Below, piece by piece: positions 11,234-22,977 of a DNA stretch of 64,000 bases. A program made the translations under genes and the position numbers. The notes beneath the pieces are model-generated. The model saw only the letters and a program-made list of their open reading frames with translations. It did not search any database and had not been told where the DNA came from. The DNA lies in NCBI GenBank assembly GCA_024663395.1, contig JANFAH010000007.1, positions 310,001 to 374,000 on the forward strand, read 5' to 3'. Positions within the stretch are counted from its first letter, which is position 1. Every line of letters starts with the position of its first letter. This DNA is from Pisolithus tinctorius (lineage: Eukaryota > Basidiomycota > Agaricomycetes > Boletales > Pisolithaceae).

Positions 11234-14200
11234 GCGCATACACACTCACTAGTCAATTCATCAATATCTGCCATGGGATCAGAACTCCCATCTGGGACAT
11301 GTTCCGAAACCCTGATAGCAGGTACATCTCCAGCGTATCCTTCTTCTTCTACGGTCTCAGGTAGACAGTCCAAAGTGGCCTGGCCCACATGATCAGCAGC
11401 CAACCCATTATACCAGTCCACTGACTCCTTGGGCCTATGCTTTGAAGTCGAAGTCAGCTCAACCTGCGGTGGCTCCGAGACTTCAGTGACAGGGAGAGCA
11501 GGTGGGGATGGTGGAGACAGGGGTCGAGGAGTGACACTGATATGTGCAGGGAGTTTATTGTCACTGATGATACTTCCAGCCGTGGCAAGGGTGCTTTGAT
11601 CATTTGTCACTGTTTTCTGTAGGATGGCACCTCCTTGAATAGCACTCAGGAGAGCACTTCGGTCTCCAGATGCTGCAGAAGGTGCTATTGGAGCAGGTGA
11701 GATCGACAGTGCTGGTACAGCAGGTGCTGGGGGAGGAGGGGGTGCTGCAGGGGTGGGTGGAGCAGCAGGTGAAAGGAACGTAGGTGATACTGGGCTCCTG
11801 ATCAACTGTGGTGCAGGTCCAGCGGACTGAGGCCTCACAGGCAACAGACTCCCAAATAGCTGCTGTGCAAGTCCCACATGTGTATCTCATGTTGCGAGTT
11901 CCTCATCACTGCTATCATCATCCTCTTACTTGACCACTTCATCCCAATCCTCATCGCTGCCAGAGGGTACAGTATGATACATAGTCATGATGGGTGGCAG
12001 AATGCCCGGACTCTTCGGGGGAGTGGGCACAGAGGGTGGAGGTGCTGTTTGCAAACAGCAGAATGGGTTACTATTGCCCCACACTAGCTGGCGAGGACAT
12101 GGTCTCCAGAGCAGGTGTGTTTGCATCCTTCTTCAAACGATTGAAAGGGTTATTGCTCAGCTTGTCAGCGGAGGTCAAAGTTGGTGGTGCAGGTGGTGGC
12201 AGTGGTGGTGGTGGCGGCAGTGGCAGCGAGGATGCAGCTTCCTCAGCTTCCACTTCAGGCGTTGGCTGAATGGAAACAACTGCCAGTGGATGGTGCAGTG
12301 TTACAGCCATGCTTTGTAAGGCAGGACCAACATTATGGCTCTTTTATGGCTGGCATGACTGCGAGGATCTCGGTCTGCTGGCAAAGGTTGGGCTGCCAGT
12401 GCCAGATGTTTGCTTGTGTTCCTGGACACCGTCAGGCCAGGTCTCCAAACTCTTTGTCCTCAACGATCATACTGGACCATTAAGTCCAATCACATGCAAT
12501 TTCCTTTTGGGGGGGGGGGACTGGTTGCATTCCTGCAATTTGCATTTTGTTTGTACATGTCATGTCAGACTAGAATAAGGCCATTTTGCATGGCAGGCAC
12601 CTTGTTTACCATGCCCAATATTCAACCCCACAATGCCTTATAACATATCTCCTCATAAATAGAAGACTACAGACAGGAGTGATTGTGCTTCCACATGTTC
12701 TAACATATGTCTCAGTAGGTAGAAGATTAGAGATATAGAAGGAACATCACACAAGCAGTGGAGACACTGTGCCTTGTTGATACATATCCAAGCTACTGTC
12801 AATAACATTCCACCAAGCCTCAGTTGCACAATCCAACCTTTCCAACCACCAATCTTCATTGTGCAAGTGTTCACAAGGGTGTTGTGTAAACAGCCATTCA
12901 TCAAACTTTCATAGCAGTCAAATGTTTTCCTGACCACAGCTATGGGAGAGAGCAACATAGGCATTGAATGGGGTAATTTTGCCAGTAGGCAGTGAACCAA
13001 TGTCAATGATGCAATACTTGATCATCTGTGCTTGTGCATGGTAATCAGTGAAAGCAAATGCAGGGGTGATAGGCAGTTGCACATGTGTCACAGTACACTT
13101 GCAGCCTGAAGTCATTGTGATGGTGAACTTTCTTGAAAGTGGTGTGACAGGCAGCACACCCATCAGCAGACCAGGGAGAGACTCCACCTTAGTGCACTTT
13201 ATCTCCAAGAGCACAAAGGCAGGTGGATACTGCAACATGATTTGATGAGACAGGGAAGGATGCACACTTTCTCTGGGGTCAAGGACAATGTCCACAATAT
13301 GACCTCATGCACTGTTTGCCATGTCTAGGTCAGTTGAGATGATAAAGGTGATCATCACCTCCATTCTGATGGCAAGCTTGATCTCATCAGACAGCCCAGC
13401 ATGTTCCTGTCTGTTGTGTGCATGCCCTGTCTTTGGTTTAGAAGCCACTGCAAATTTCTTGGGTAATGTCAGAGGATGCCTGGTGATGGAATCCCAAGCA
13501 GGGCAAATGATAAGATAGGTCCTGCAGTCCCCTGAACAAGATAGGGTGCACATTGAATTCCAATGCATATGCACAGCATGGTGTGGTGTGACCAGTACAG
13601 CATCTCTCCATGGTGCCTGTGAGAAATTGGTAGGTGGACATCAAGGGTCAGTGAGCACAAGCCCCTGAAGCATAGACAAGTGATACTCTCTGCAGTTACT
13701 GTGACACACATGATGCAACAGATCCATCCAACTGGCATCAGTTACCTGCACTTGAGTCTTGAGCCATATGATGATATCAAACTGTTCAAAGATCTGATGT
13801 CTGATCACCTGATCCTCTGTGTCCTTAGTAAGATTGCAAGGCCAGTATAGAAGAGCAGATGCTTTTGAGGCCACCAGAGGAAATTGATGGAAATCTCCAA
13901 TGAGGATGATGTTCAACCCACCAAATGGCTCCTCAGATGCAGAGCCCATACAGGCAGACCTAGCATGACAGATGATGTTTGAAAGCTTGGCAAGGAACTC
14001 CCACAAAACCATGGAGATTTCATCAATGATCAGATAGTGTTTGTCTTGCCAATATGACTCCAACACCTTCAGAGTCTGCACTGATTGTCTTCCACCATTG
14101 AGCAGGACCATGCCTAATGAGACAAAGTCATGCTCAGTAGAGAGTAATATAGTGCAGATGAAAACACAACCAACCTATGAAGTGCAATATCTTGCCATCA

Positions 14201-15229
14201 ATAACAGATGCTGCAATGCCTGTGTAGGCAGCCTTAACCAGCATCCCTGCAACCCCTCATTGTGTGAAGTTCTCAGTGATGGTTTGAATTGTTTTAGATT
14301 TACCAACACCACCCTCCCCAGGTATGACCATACACAGTTGATCTGGATTATGTCCCATCAAGAACTGCTCCAAGTGCCAGTTGACAATGTTGTACATGCA
14401 GCATTGGTCATGTAACAGATTAGCAGGGTTAGCAGGATGCAGTGCAGTTGAATCCTCAACAAGTTGTGCAAGCAGGTAAGTACCACCACTATCAGTGAGG
14501 AGCGCACCATCATTGGTGTCCACATTGCCAACATCTCTCTCAGGATCAGATGGCAAAGTGAGCAGTGTCCCCCTGGATTTGGCTACCATCATCTCCATCT
14601 CCTTCTGCCACAGAATGAGGAGCTCCTGGTCATGTGCAGAAGCAATATGAAAAGAGGTGGAATGTTCACAAGAGAGAGATGAAATGATGGAGAAGACACC
14701 TTTGCAAGTGCTGATGTCAATTGCCTCTTTCACATGCTTCTGTTCCCAGGCAGACATCTGTTCTTTGCAGAAGTTGTTGAGGTCATCCCCCATCAGTGCA
14801 AGACTCTCATGAGCCTCCCAATTGCCAAAGCCACCCAACTTGTCCAGCACTTGAGCATCTTGTAAGCTTTGTGAACTTTGCCCTGCAATGTGATCAGTGG
14901 GGGTGGACTCACATGCTATTTTGGACTCATAATAGTATTGTATCCCTGTGACCACATGCCTGTGCCAGGGTTCCATATTCTCCTTGAACTCCTCAAACAT
15001 GTCAGACCATGATGCCACCTTGTTCTTGAGGTCAGTGGCCTGATGCCACAGCCTTAACAAAGCCAATATGCATGTGAGGAAATAATCATGAAGGTTGCTG
15101 TCATTGGGACAGGGAAACCAGGGTCCTATAAGGTGAGGTAATGTGTTGTGCTCACTGGCATGACACACATGATGGTGTGATTTGCACTTTGGATGCTCCT
15201 CTGAATAGTATGATCACAGATGTGCAGGC

Positions 15230-15515
15230 TTTTGGAGGATGATGAGCTGCAGGATTGTCAAGTCTATAGAGAGGAATATACTCAGACTTCAAGTTGGTTG
15301 AAGCTGAACAATTAACTACCTATAGAGAGGAATATACTGTAGGTAGGTAAGTAAGTGTTCCAATATAATGAATGGAAGGAGTCCCACCTCAGACTTCAAG
15401 TTGGTTGAAGCTGAGGTGCAGTAAGGAAAAAACAAACTGCTAAGTGTCCGCTTTTGGATTATATAATGCTGTGCTCGGTGAACCACAACTGAGGTAAAAG
15501 TGATAAACTCCAACA
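15230..15515 (-). mobile_element. Solo Ty1/copia LTR (286 bp) with target duplication
   Basis: It belongs to the same family as the LTRs of the neighbouring copia element: plus-strand TTTTGGAGG... to ...CTCCAACA, 286 bp. It is flanked by a perfect 5-bp duplication CAGGC (15225-15229, 15516-15520). It sits inside the Helitron helicase gene about 215 bp from the full element, and the helicase reading resumes on each side. Confidence 0.9.
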
Positions 15516-15734
15516 CAGGCCACCCATGTTTGGGCACAGAAGGAGGGGGGGGGCTGGCTGGTGAAGGTGTATATTGTTCCTCCCACATATCCATGACAAA
15601 TGCCAAAAGACAGATGTCATCTAATTCTGGTCTGCGAAATACATAGTCTTGCAACTGTGAGCAAGGAAACAAAACCCTGGCAGGGGTTGAGCTGAGGGTC
15701 ATGACATCGTTGTTGTCAGTAGGGTCATCAGTAG

Positions 15735-16020
15735 TTTTGGAGGATGACAAGCTGCAGGACTGTCAAGTCTATAGAGAGGAATATACTCAGACTTCAAGTT
15801 GGTTGAAGCTAGACAATTAACTACCTATAGAGAGGAATATACTGTAGGTAGGTAAGTAAGTGTTCCAATATAATGAATGGAAGGAGTCCCACCTCAGACT
15901 TCAAGTTGGTTGAAGCTAAGGTGCAGTAAGGAAAAAATAAACTGCTAAGTGTCCGCTTTTGGATTACGTAATGCTGTGCTTGGTGAACCACAAATAAGGT
16001 AAAAGTGATAAACTCCAACA
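15735..16020 (-). repeat. 3' LTR of the copia element
   Basis: 286 bp, nearly identical to 22992-23277. It contains two internal direct duplications, of TATAGAGAGGAATATACT and of CAGACTTCAAGTTGGTTGAA, as do the other two copies in this window. Confidence 0.92.
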
Positions 16021-16800
16021 CACCCCTTCAACGAGTATAGTCAAGAAGGAATTAAAAGAAAATAATACCCATAGCTTCAGAGAAACAAACATGCTTCTCC
16101 CTAGACATGCCCTTAGTCAGCACATCGGCCACCTGCTCATTGGTAGACACATAGTTGACAACTACTTCTCCAGAATCCACCTTCTCTTGTATGAAGTGAT
16201 GACAGATCACAACATGTTTCGTGCAGTCATGGAACATCGCATTTCGAGCCAGTGAGATAGCAGATTGATCGTCGATGAGGAGGGGAGTGGGTTCATGTGA
16301 TGACACAGTCTCAAGTTCAAGGACTAGGGTACAAATCCAGATGGCTTCCTTTGTGGCAGTGCATGCAGCCATGTACTCGGCTTCTGTACTCGAGAGAGCA
16401 ACAGATGATTGCTTTTTTGATGACCAGCTAACAGCTCCACCAGAAAGGATGAAAGTATAGCCAGTAACAGAGTGGCAGTCATTGATATCCACTGCCCAAT
16501 CTGCATCTACATACCTGATTGTGTGTGCATTTGAGTCTTGCTTATAGGTAAGACAGACATCAGGGGTGTGTCACAGATAGTGAAAAATGCGCTTTAGTGC
16601 AGTAGTGTGTTCATGCCCAGGGCATGCAGCATGACAGCTCAACATGCCTACAGTAAAGGCAAGGTCAGGCCTCATTGCTAGCATTGAATACATAAGAGCT
16701 CCGAGAGTGCCCTGGTATGACTTGGTGTCAGCCTCTGGAGTTTCTAGTTTTTTGAGCTTTAGGTTAGGCTCGATGGGGGTCACAACAGCTCACCCCTCGC

Positions 16801-18617
16801 TGTCACACACCAAAGGTGTTTGGTAAGGTGGACATGGATGTAGCTGATGAATGGAGATGAAGACCATAGCCCTCATGCGAGGAAGGACAGCCAGAAATGC
16901 CAGCAGTCATCCCTCGCACAAGAACAAGTCATCAATGCCAAAAGAAAAGAAAAGGAGAAAGCGAGTTAAGTGCTGGTTAAAAAATCTTAAGCGCCCATGT
17001 ACAGCATTCCAGTTTTTGACATATCTCTGCCATTTTTGCAGATACCGAAACCATTCCCACACTCGCTTGTAGTGCTCAGCCACACAATCCTACCTTCCAA
17101 AGTTAGAAAGGATCTGCACACCCCACACATTTCTACAGCACTCCCTCCAAAAGACACTCATTTCACTAATTCTTCTGATATGGCCACCTCCACATCAATC
17201 ATTCTGCTTGTCCCCTTTGCTAGGGACCATGGCTATGTATATCTACCAGGAGTTCCTACCAGCTTTCATCCTGAAGCATCCTGGTACATCCCATCCTCGT
17301 CTGCCCCCTCCCAGCCCATCCAGCTTGGACAGTGTGTTCTTCTTGTCAGTATGACCTCTAGGAGGACATTCTTTAGTCACCTCAGGTCTGTCATTCGTTT
17401 GGAAAGGTCTTATGTGGTCGTTTCAGTCTCTCCAGTCCAAGAAGCATATGGATCCTTCCTCCCTGCTCCCTGCAACATCTTCATACCAGTCTCATCCATC
17501 ATTCTCCCAAAATTGCAACAGCTACAGTATAATCTACTGTTCTCCACTCTCCCTGATCGCATCCATGATGAGTATGATGCACATCTTGCCTCCTTGTTGC
17601 AAGATACAGCAGAAGACGCTCCCCCTTCCTCCTCTCCTCCAACAGAACCTTATTCATGAAGTATCTATTTGCTTCACTGAGAGGATGGTTTGGGGGGGAA
17701 AGTTGCGATCCCCTATGCTCCTGTCACCCCACAGACCCCCAAAGCTTGACCCCTGTTGACATCTGACTCACCCTGTCCGCTTTTGGATGTACTATATTGG
17801 CATCAGGTCAGTGCTGCCTCTCTGTCATCCCACTTTGGCCCAAAGGAGATCTCTTCGAGATGTGACATGCACAGCCTCCCCCTAATGTGATTCCAGTGCG
17901 CTTTCCCAGTTCCTGACATTACTTGACTCATACTTTGACATTCTGACTGTCTTTGACTCACTTATTGCCAATACTTACCAATCTTTTGACCTTGCTTACT
18001 GATTCTTCGCTTTTTGGCTTACTTATCCTTACCAATGCTCACCAATGCTTTCTAAGACGATTACCCACCGCTTACATTCCTTACTCATCAGTTACCAATC
18101 ACTTACCAAGTGTTTGCACCTTGTTTTCCATAGGCAATGCCCCTGTACTGTATATAAATCACTGTACTTAGGTAGCTAAAAAAAAGAGACGTCAGAGAGC
18201 CCCTCTTGCTCGCATTTTATCATCTCTCAGTAAATCATTCATCAGCTTCGATAGTTGAGACTTTATTAAGGGTCTAACTATCATCTACTTCACTTATTAC
18301 CATCTATCATCAATCTACTTCGCTCCAAGTCCTCCCTGAGCTCAGTGCAGCTCAGGACATCGAATTAAGTCATCATCCATCCTTCTGTAGGCTGACAGCA
18401 GCCTACCCCATCGCAATCTATTGCATTCCTGCTCCCTCTTCGTCAGGAGCACCCCCAACCCTCAGCACTCGTCTTTGAGTGTTGTAGTTTGCAAAAAACC
18501 CTTCCAAATCAAAGGTTCTACCATCTAGGTACCGCATAGGCACACCACCACTCACTCTTTTTGTCTTTTGTGTTGGTTTTGGTTGGTTTCCACCACTGAA
18601 CCTCACTTTGACTCACA
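16801..18617 (+). mobile_element. 1.82-kb solo LTR, copy B, inside copia reverse transcriptase
   Basis: It starts TGTCACACACC and ends CTTTGACTCACA. The flanks are TCGC (16797-16800) and TCAC (18618-18621), a 4-bp duplication with one change. It is homologous over its whole length to 9391-11233 in the opposite orientation. Removing it joins FGMS(D/E) to AVVTPIEPNL in frame with one TGA. A TATA box (TATATAAATC, 18151-18160) and a low-complexity CTTACC-rich zone (about 17.94-18.12 kb) lie after the ORF. Confidence 0.78.
17180..17659 (+). CDS. ORF inside the 1.8-kb LTR, copy B (159 aa, unknown)
   Basis: It runs from MATSTSIILLVPFARDHGY to SSPPTEPYS-stop. The length equals that of copy A and there is no gap between them. 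By eye the nucleotide differences fall mostly at third codon positions. Here the frame is open back to 16997 (MYSIPVFDIS), but that extension is shifted in copy A. There is no signal peptide or transmembrane segment that I can defend and no recognised fold. Confidence 0.5.
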   Translation: MATSTSIILLVPFARDHGYVYLPGVPTSFHPEASWYIPSSSAPSQPIQLGQCVLLVSMTSRRTFFSHLRSVIRLERSYVVVSVSPVQEAYGSFLPAPCNIFIPVSSIILPKLQQLQYNLLFSTLPDRIHDEYDAHLASLLQDTAEDAPPSSSPPTEPYS

Positions 18618-19744
18618 TCACTCATTCCAAAGTGCTTGAGAATATTCTTGACATATCTCTTCTGTGAGAGCTGTATGATACCTTTATCACAGTCATGAAG
18701 TATCTCCATTCCTAAAATCCAACATGCCTCCCCCAGATCTTTCATCTCATACTTCTGCAAGAGCTGAGCCTTGACACGCTCAATAGTCGTGCAGCACTTC
18801 GAGAGTATTAGCTTGTCATCTATGTAGACAGCAACAATAATTAGTATGCTGTTCTCAACTTTAAAGAAGAGGCTATGGTTGGCCTGGCTTTGAGTGAAAC
18901 CAAGGGATTCAAAAACAGTTTGAAGATGAGAGTACCATGACTTGGGGGCCTGTTTAAGGCCATAGAGTGCTCATAGCAGCTGCCAGACTTTGTTGCTGTC
19001 AGGAGGAAAGCCCAGAGGGGGGCAAAGGTATATTTCTTCATCTAATAGTCCATTTAGGAACACAGATTTAACATCCATCTGATGAATTTCAAGATTATAC
19101 TTAGCAGCAAGCACCAGGAGTATGTGGATGGTTGCAAACTTGGTGACAGGTGCAAATGTCTCAGTGTAGTTGATCCCGTGTACCTGTGCAAAGCCTTTGG
19201 CTACCAAATGAGCTTTGTACCTCTCAATCTCACAAGTCAGCCCTCACTTGATCTTGTAGACCCATTTCAAGTCAATCAGTTTATGGCCAGGAGGCAGGGC
19301 AACTTCCTTGTACAGTCTGATGGACTTAAAGGTCTGTAATTCATCAATCATTGCAGCATACCACTGATCTGCATCAGTGTGTTGAATTGCGTCGTTGAAT
19401 GAGCAAGGTTCATTGTCGTGTGTTGTGGTTGCTTTGTAAGCCACTTCCTCATTCATCTCAGCCACCTCAGCCTCGCTGTTGCCACATGCATGCTCTCGCT
19501 CTCGAGCGACTTCGTCGATGGGGCTTCCACCCTCACTCTCTGCACCTGAACCCTCTGTCACCTCAAGCCATTGACTAGGTAAGGTTGTCCTGTCATAGGA
19601 ATTGATGAAAAAGCGATAATCATCATCTCTAGGTGGCACTTTTCATGTTCTGGTGGACCTGCAGGTCTCTCGAGGTGGAATTGGAGTTGGATAGGGCTGC
19701 AGGGGTGTCACTTTATGCATGGTAGGTTTCGGTGTCATCCTAGC

Positions 19745-21167
19745 TCACTTTACTGATGGTTTTGAGGCCATTTCAAGTGCTTTTTTAGAACTCTGGCCAC
19801 TTCCTGGCATGTTACCCTCTGAGTGCTGTGGGGACTGATCTACCACTGATCTTGAGTGATCAGGTGCATCATTTGACTTGATTTCGACCTCATGGATGAC
19901 ATCTTCACTCTCTCCCTCACTAGACTCGAGATCCCCATCATCAGACTCCATGTGAGCATGGCCTTCCATGCCTGAAGCCCTGATGGTATCCAGGTGCAAT
20001 GTATTGCCCTTTTGGGCATTCCCTCTTATGTCTGCTGGTTTGCTAACCATGCCTGCAGGATCTTCTTCTATCTGGATGCAATCTAGGCCCGCTGCTGTGC
20101 TTCCCTCATCAAATACTACATCCCAGGATTCGAAGACATGACCAGTGGGCTGGTGTAAGCATAGGTATGCTTTCTTGTTCTCCACAAAGCCCAGATGAAT
20201 GCATTCTAAGGACTTTGCATCTAGCTTCTTTCTTTTTTCCTCAGGTATATGTACATGTGTGGTGCAGCCAAAGGTTCAGATATGGGCCAGCGATGGCCTA
20301 ATCCCTGTAAAGGCTTCATATGGTGTGACATCCTCGGAGATAGCACAGGTTGGTGATTGGTTGACTAGGTAGGCCACATACTGGATAGCATCCCCCCAAT
20401 ATTTATTTGGCAGTCCAGTGTCTTTTAGCATTGCCTGTGCACTTTCAACAAGTGTGCAGTTCATCCACTCAGCAATGCCATTCTCCTGTGGGGTATAGGC
20501 ATTTGTCTTCTCGTGGTGGACCCCTTTTGACTTGAGGTAGGCCTTGAACTCATCTGAGCTATACTCCCCACCTCCATCACTCTGAAAATAATTTGCTTTT
20601 TTGCCAGTTTCAACTTCAGCTTGAGCAAGGTAGTCTTTCACTGAGGGGAAGACTTCATCCTTAGATTTTATTAGTTTAACCACAAGGTGGTGCAAGTGAG
20701 CATCAATGAAGGTTATGAAGTAGTGGTGTCCAGTTTGGGCTGTAGTCTCCATGGGGCCACATACATCAGAGTATGTCTGGTAGAGTACTGTTGGGCTTTC
20801 AATGTTTGACTAGATGGGTATCACCTTATGGTGTTGCTTCCCTTTGAGGCAAGGTTGGCATACTGAGTTCGAGTGCTCAGTGCTGGTAAGCTCCATGCCT
20901 TCAACCATTCCCACTTTAACCAATTTAAGCACAGATTTTATATTTGCATGCCCAAGTTGTCAATGCCACAAGTCAAGTGTGGCTACAGACTTTGGTGCTG
21001 CAGCTGCGAGTGCCAGGAAAGTAAGGGTAGGGTCAAGTAGTGGAGATGGTCCTTGTACGACAAATGCTCCATGACTCAGAGAGTGAGTCCTTGCTGCAAG
21101 GATGTAGAGTGAGCCTTGATGATGACCCATGCCTACAGTGTCTGTACCATCAGTGATTGAGCATGTT
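19745..21167 (-). pseudogene. copia GAG-pre-integrase and integrase core
   Basis: After the 526-bp insertion the frame continues (GGTCSITDGTDTVGMG), then a pre-integrase zinc region and the integrase core at 20752-20276 (FQSDGGGEYSSDEF, NAYTPQENGIAEWMN, YEAFTGIRPSLAHI). Stops follow where Arg or Gln is expected: LAHI-TGA-TFGC and a TAG before SNIESPTVL. A Ser/Glu-rich linker (20185-19745) leads towards the reverse transcriptase. Confidence 0.85.
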
Positions 21168-21172
21168 CCACC

Positions 21173-21698
21173 TGTCAAGTACGGGATGTCTGGGTTGAAG
21201 CCGGACCGGAGACCGAAGCAGGCGCGAGGCCGAGGGGTCGGGAACAGAAGGGGAGTCGAAGTTACAGATAGGTGGACTGATTGGACTTAGCGACTGAAGG
21301 TACAGCACTATTCCCTTGCATGGGTCTCAGTCCAAGTCCGAGGCCAAGGCGGGGTTATCAGGAGATACTTAGTTGATTTCAGACTGAAGTCTACAGGCCG
21401 AGTATCTACGAGCTTATATACTAGAGTAGCTATAGTACGGAGACCGGTAATGCCAGTCTCGCAAGGATTGCTAAGACGATTGATAAGACAAGTATTAGTA
21501 ATGCATGACTAAGGTAACGGAGACCGGGACAGGTGGACCAGGGACAGGACCGGGGACAGGATCTAACCGAAATGACAGACACTGCAAAGCAGTGTTCACC
21601 GCGCTAAGCTATCTGGGGAAAAGGAGACAGACGAGGCTGAGGCCGGACTCAATGAGTGCGAGGCCAAGTCTGGCCGGGGTCGAGACATGGCTATGACA
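21173..21698. mobile_element. 526-bp solo LTR of a different family inside copia pol
   Basis: It starts TGTCAAGTACGGGATG and ends GGCTATGACA, flanked by a perfect 5-bp duplication CCACC (21168-21172, 21699-21703). Removing it with one repeat restores the copia frame VTFMGGTCSITDG exactly. It is GC- and CpG-rich (many GACCGGGACAGG-like motifs) in a CpG-poor host element, so it is younger. Confidence 0.88.
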
Positions 21699-22746
21699 CC
21701 ACCCATGAAGGTGACCTGGACATTTCTAGTGGCAAGGTATGCCACTGAGAGGAGGTTTGCACTGAGATCTGGAACAAAATAGACCTTCTGTAGTAGGATT
21801 CTACTGGTCTTCCCATTTGGAAGATCCATCTGATGGCAGTAGCAGGAATTGTGCTCCCATTTCCAACAACTATGGGCTGCAGGGGTGAGAGCATCTTTAG
21901 TGAAGTGAACCATTTCCACTGACAGCACATATTCACAGAGGCACCAGAGTCAATGACCCAGCACATGTGTAGATTCTCACCATTGTCAGTGGCCATGAAG
22001 AGACATAGAGCGCTGTCTTCAGCAGGTGAGATGTGTGTGACTTTAGCAACAAGTTTGTCCTCCTTAGGCTTATCCTTTTCAGCCTGTGATGGGGACTTGG
22101 CTGCCTCATCAGCCTTCTTGTAGCAGTCATCTTCGACATGGTTCATCTTCTTGCAATAGCCACAAGCCTTTTTCTTTTTCTTGTCATTCCTCTTTCCCTT
22201 TTTGTTAGGTGTCTTTGTTACAAGGGCAGTTTGTGCCAAAGAGGTGTGGTGAGACTTCTCTTCTATCAAGACTTGGGAAATGACAGAGTCCAGAGTTAGT
22301 TTCTCATTGGATGACATGAGTATAGTGCAAAGGGTTGAGTACAAGGTTGGAAGGGAGATGACCATGGCTATGGCAACAAGAGAGTCTTTGAGGGGCTGTC
22401 CAAGAGACTTTAGGATTGTTGCCTTCTGCCACATGGCATTAAGCTGCATCTCCATCAAGACATCATCTGCTAGGGTACCATGAAATAGTTCACCGATAAG
22501 GTAGGCTATCGTTTGTTTCCCTTTGCCTTCATAGCGCTCACATAGCTTTTTCCAGACTTCTGCTGCCATCATGGCATGCAGAACACCACTAAGTGGGTTG
22601 TCCTTTAGAGTAAGCATGATTTGAGCCCTTGCTTCTTTATCCTTGTAGTGCCAGTCTGCACATGCAACTGGATCAGCTGCTGCATCAGGTGCCTTCAACT
22701 TTCCTTCTATGAGCTCCCAAAGTCCATGGACATCTAGGATCATCAT
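21699..22746 (-). pseudogene. copia gag and start of protease
   Basis: An open frame of about 340 codons starts MMILDVHGLWELIEGKL. It has the UBN2-like gag pattern (KDNPLSGVLHAMMAAEVWKK) and a CCHC knuckle (CGYCKKMNHVEDDC; CX2CX4HX4C). It continues into the retropepsin motif CWVIDSGASVNM, then reaches the solo LTR at 21698. Of all the copia segments this one is the best preserved. Confidence 0.85.
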
Positions 22747-22977
22747 AATTCAGTACTTCCACATCTGGAAGTTCAAACCATTGTCTTCAAGGGACAGTAT
22801 GTCATAGAGTTGACTGGAGGCTTGAGTAGCTTTACCTGAAGGTGTAGTAGAGGTTACTGTTGAGGCAGAGACCAGGACCTTTGAGGGACCAGAAGTGGAT
22901 GCTGACAGACCAGACATAGTAGACACTTTTGTACCAGACCTGACGTGTTCAATTTTCCTAGGATTAGAACTCGCAGA

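Larger units (their letters stand above)
1..12310 (-). pseudogene. Intersectin/Cin1-like RhoGEF, copy 1: 3' half, disrupted by two mobile elements
   Basis: Three separated blocks on the minus strand (about 12310-11238, 9386-8993, 1628-1) read as one gene. In order they give a proline-rich region with an NNPFNRL motif (about 12.1 kb), a WH2 motif (DRSALLSAIQGGAILQKT, about 11664-11590), SH3-1 (EDLSFSENIVI then GGDWWYG, about 9387-9115), SH3-2 (about 9085-8993 plus 1628-1562), a low-complexity linker, and a Dbl-homology domain (ERKWWETIFKLISTEVDY to NPELSAQLQ and LDLSSYLLVPM) cut by the window edge before the PH domain. This order matches fungal intersectins such as Cryptococcus Cin1, which link endocytosis, actin and Cdc42/Rho exchange; that is family knowledge. 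Introns are about 50 bp. The gene is dead: SH3-2 is split by the tnp2 element, a 1.84-kb LTR lies upstream of SH3-1, and a TGA occurs in the DH helix (LLI-stop-QILQYT). The N-terminal EH domains are not in the window. Confidence 0.8.
16052..19639 (-). pseudogene. copia reverse transcriptase and RNase H, split by the 1.8-kb LTR
   Basis: RVT_2 segments run from 19639 (LPPGHKLIDLKWVYKIK) through VAKGFAQVHGINYTETFAPV, ALYGLKQAPKSWY and VAVYIDDKLIL (YxDD box, about 18.83 kb) to KNILKHFGMSD at about 18.62 kb. The 16801-18617 insertion comes next. Reading then resumes with VVTPIEPNLKLKKL and ends in the RNase H domain (SWSSKKQSSVALSSTEAEYMA, DVLTKGMSREKH). TGA stops occur at KIK-GLTCEIE, QLL-ALYGLK and before AVVTP. 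Each of these is an expected Arg position. Confidence 0.88.

Noticed and set aside
12181..12269. Plus-strand Gly/Ser-rich ORF (GGAGGGSGGGGGSG)
   Set aside because: It is the complement of the proline-rich segment of the intersectin-like gene.
12500..12740. Helitron 3' terminus (hairpin plus CTRR)
   Set aside because: A TGGAC...GTCCA hairpin exists near 12475 but no CTRR follows at the right distance, so the end was left undefined.
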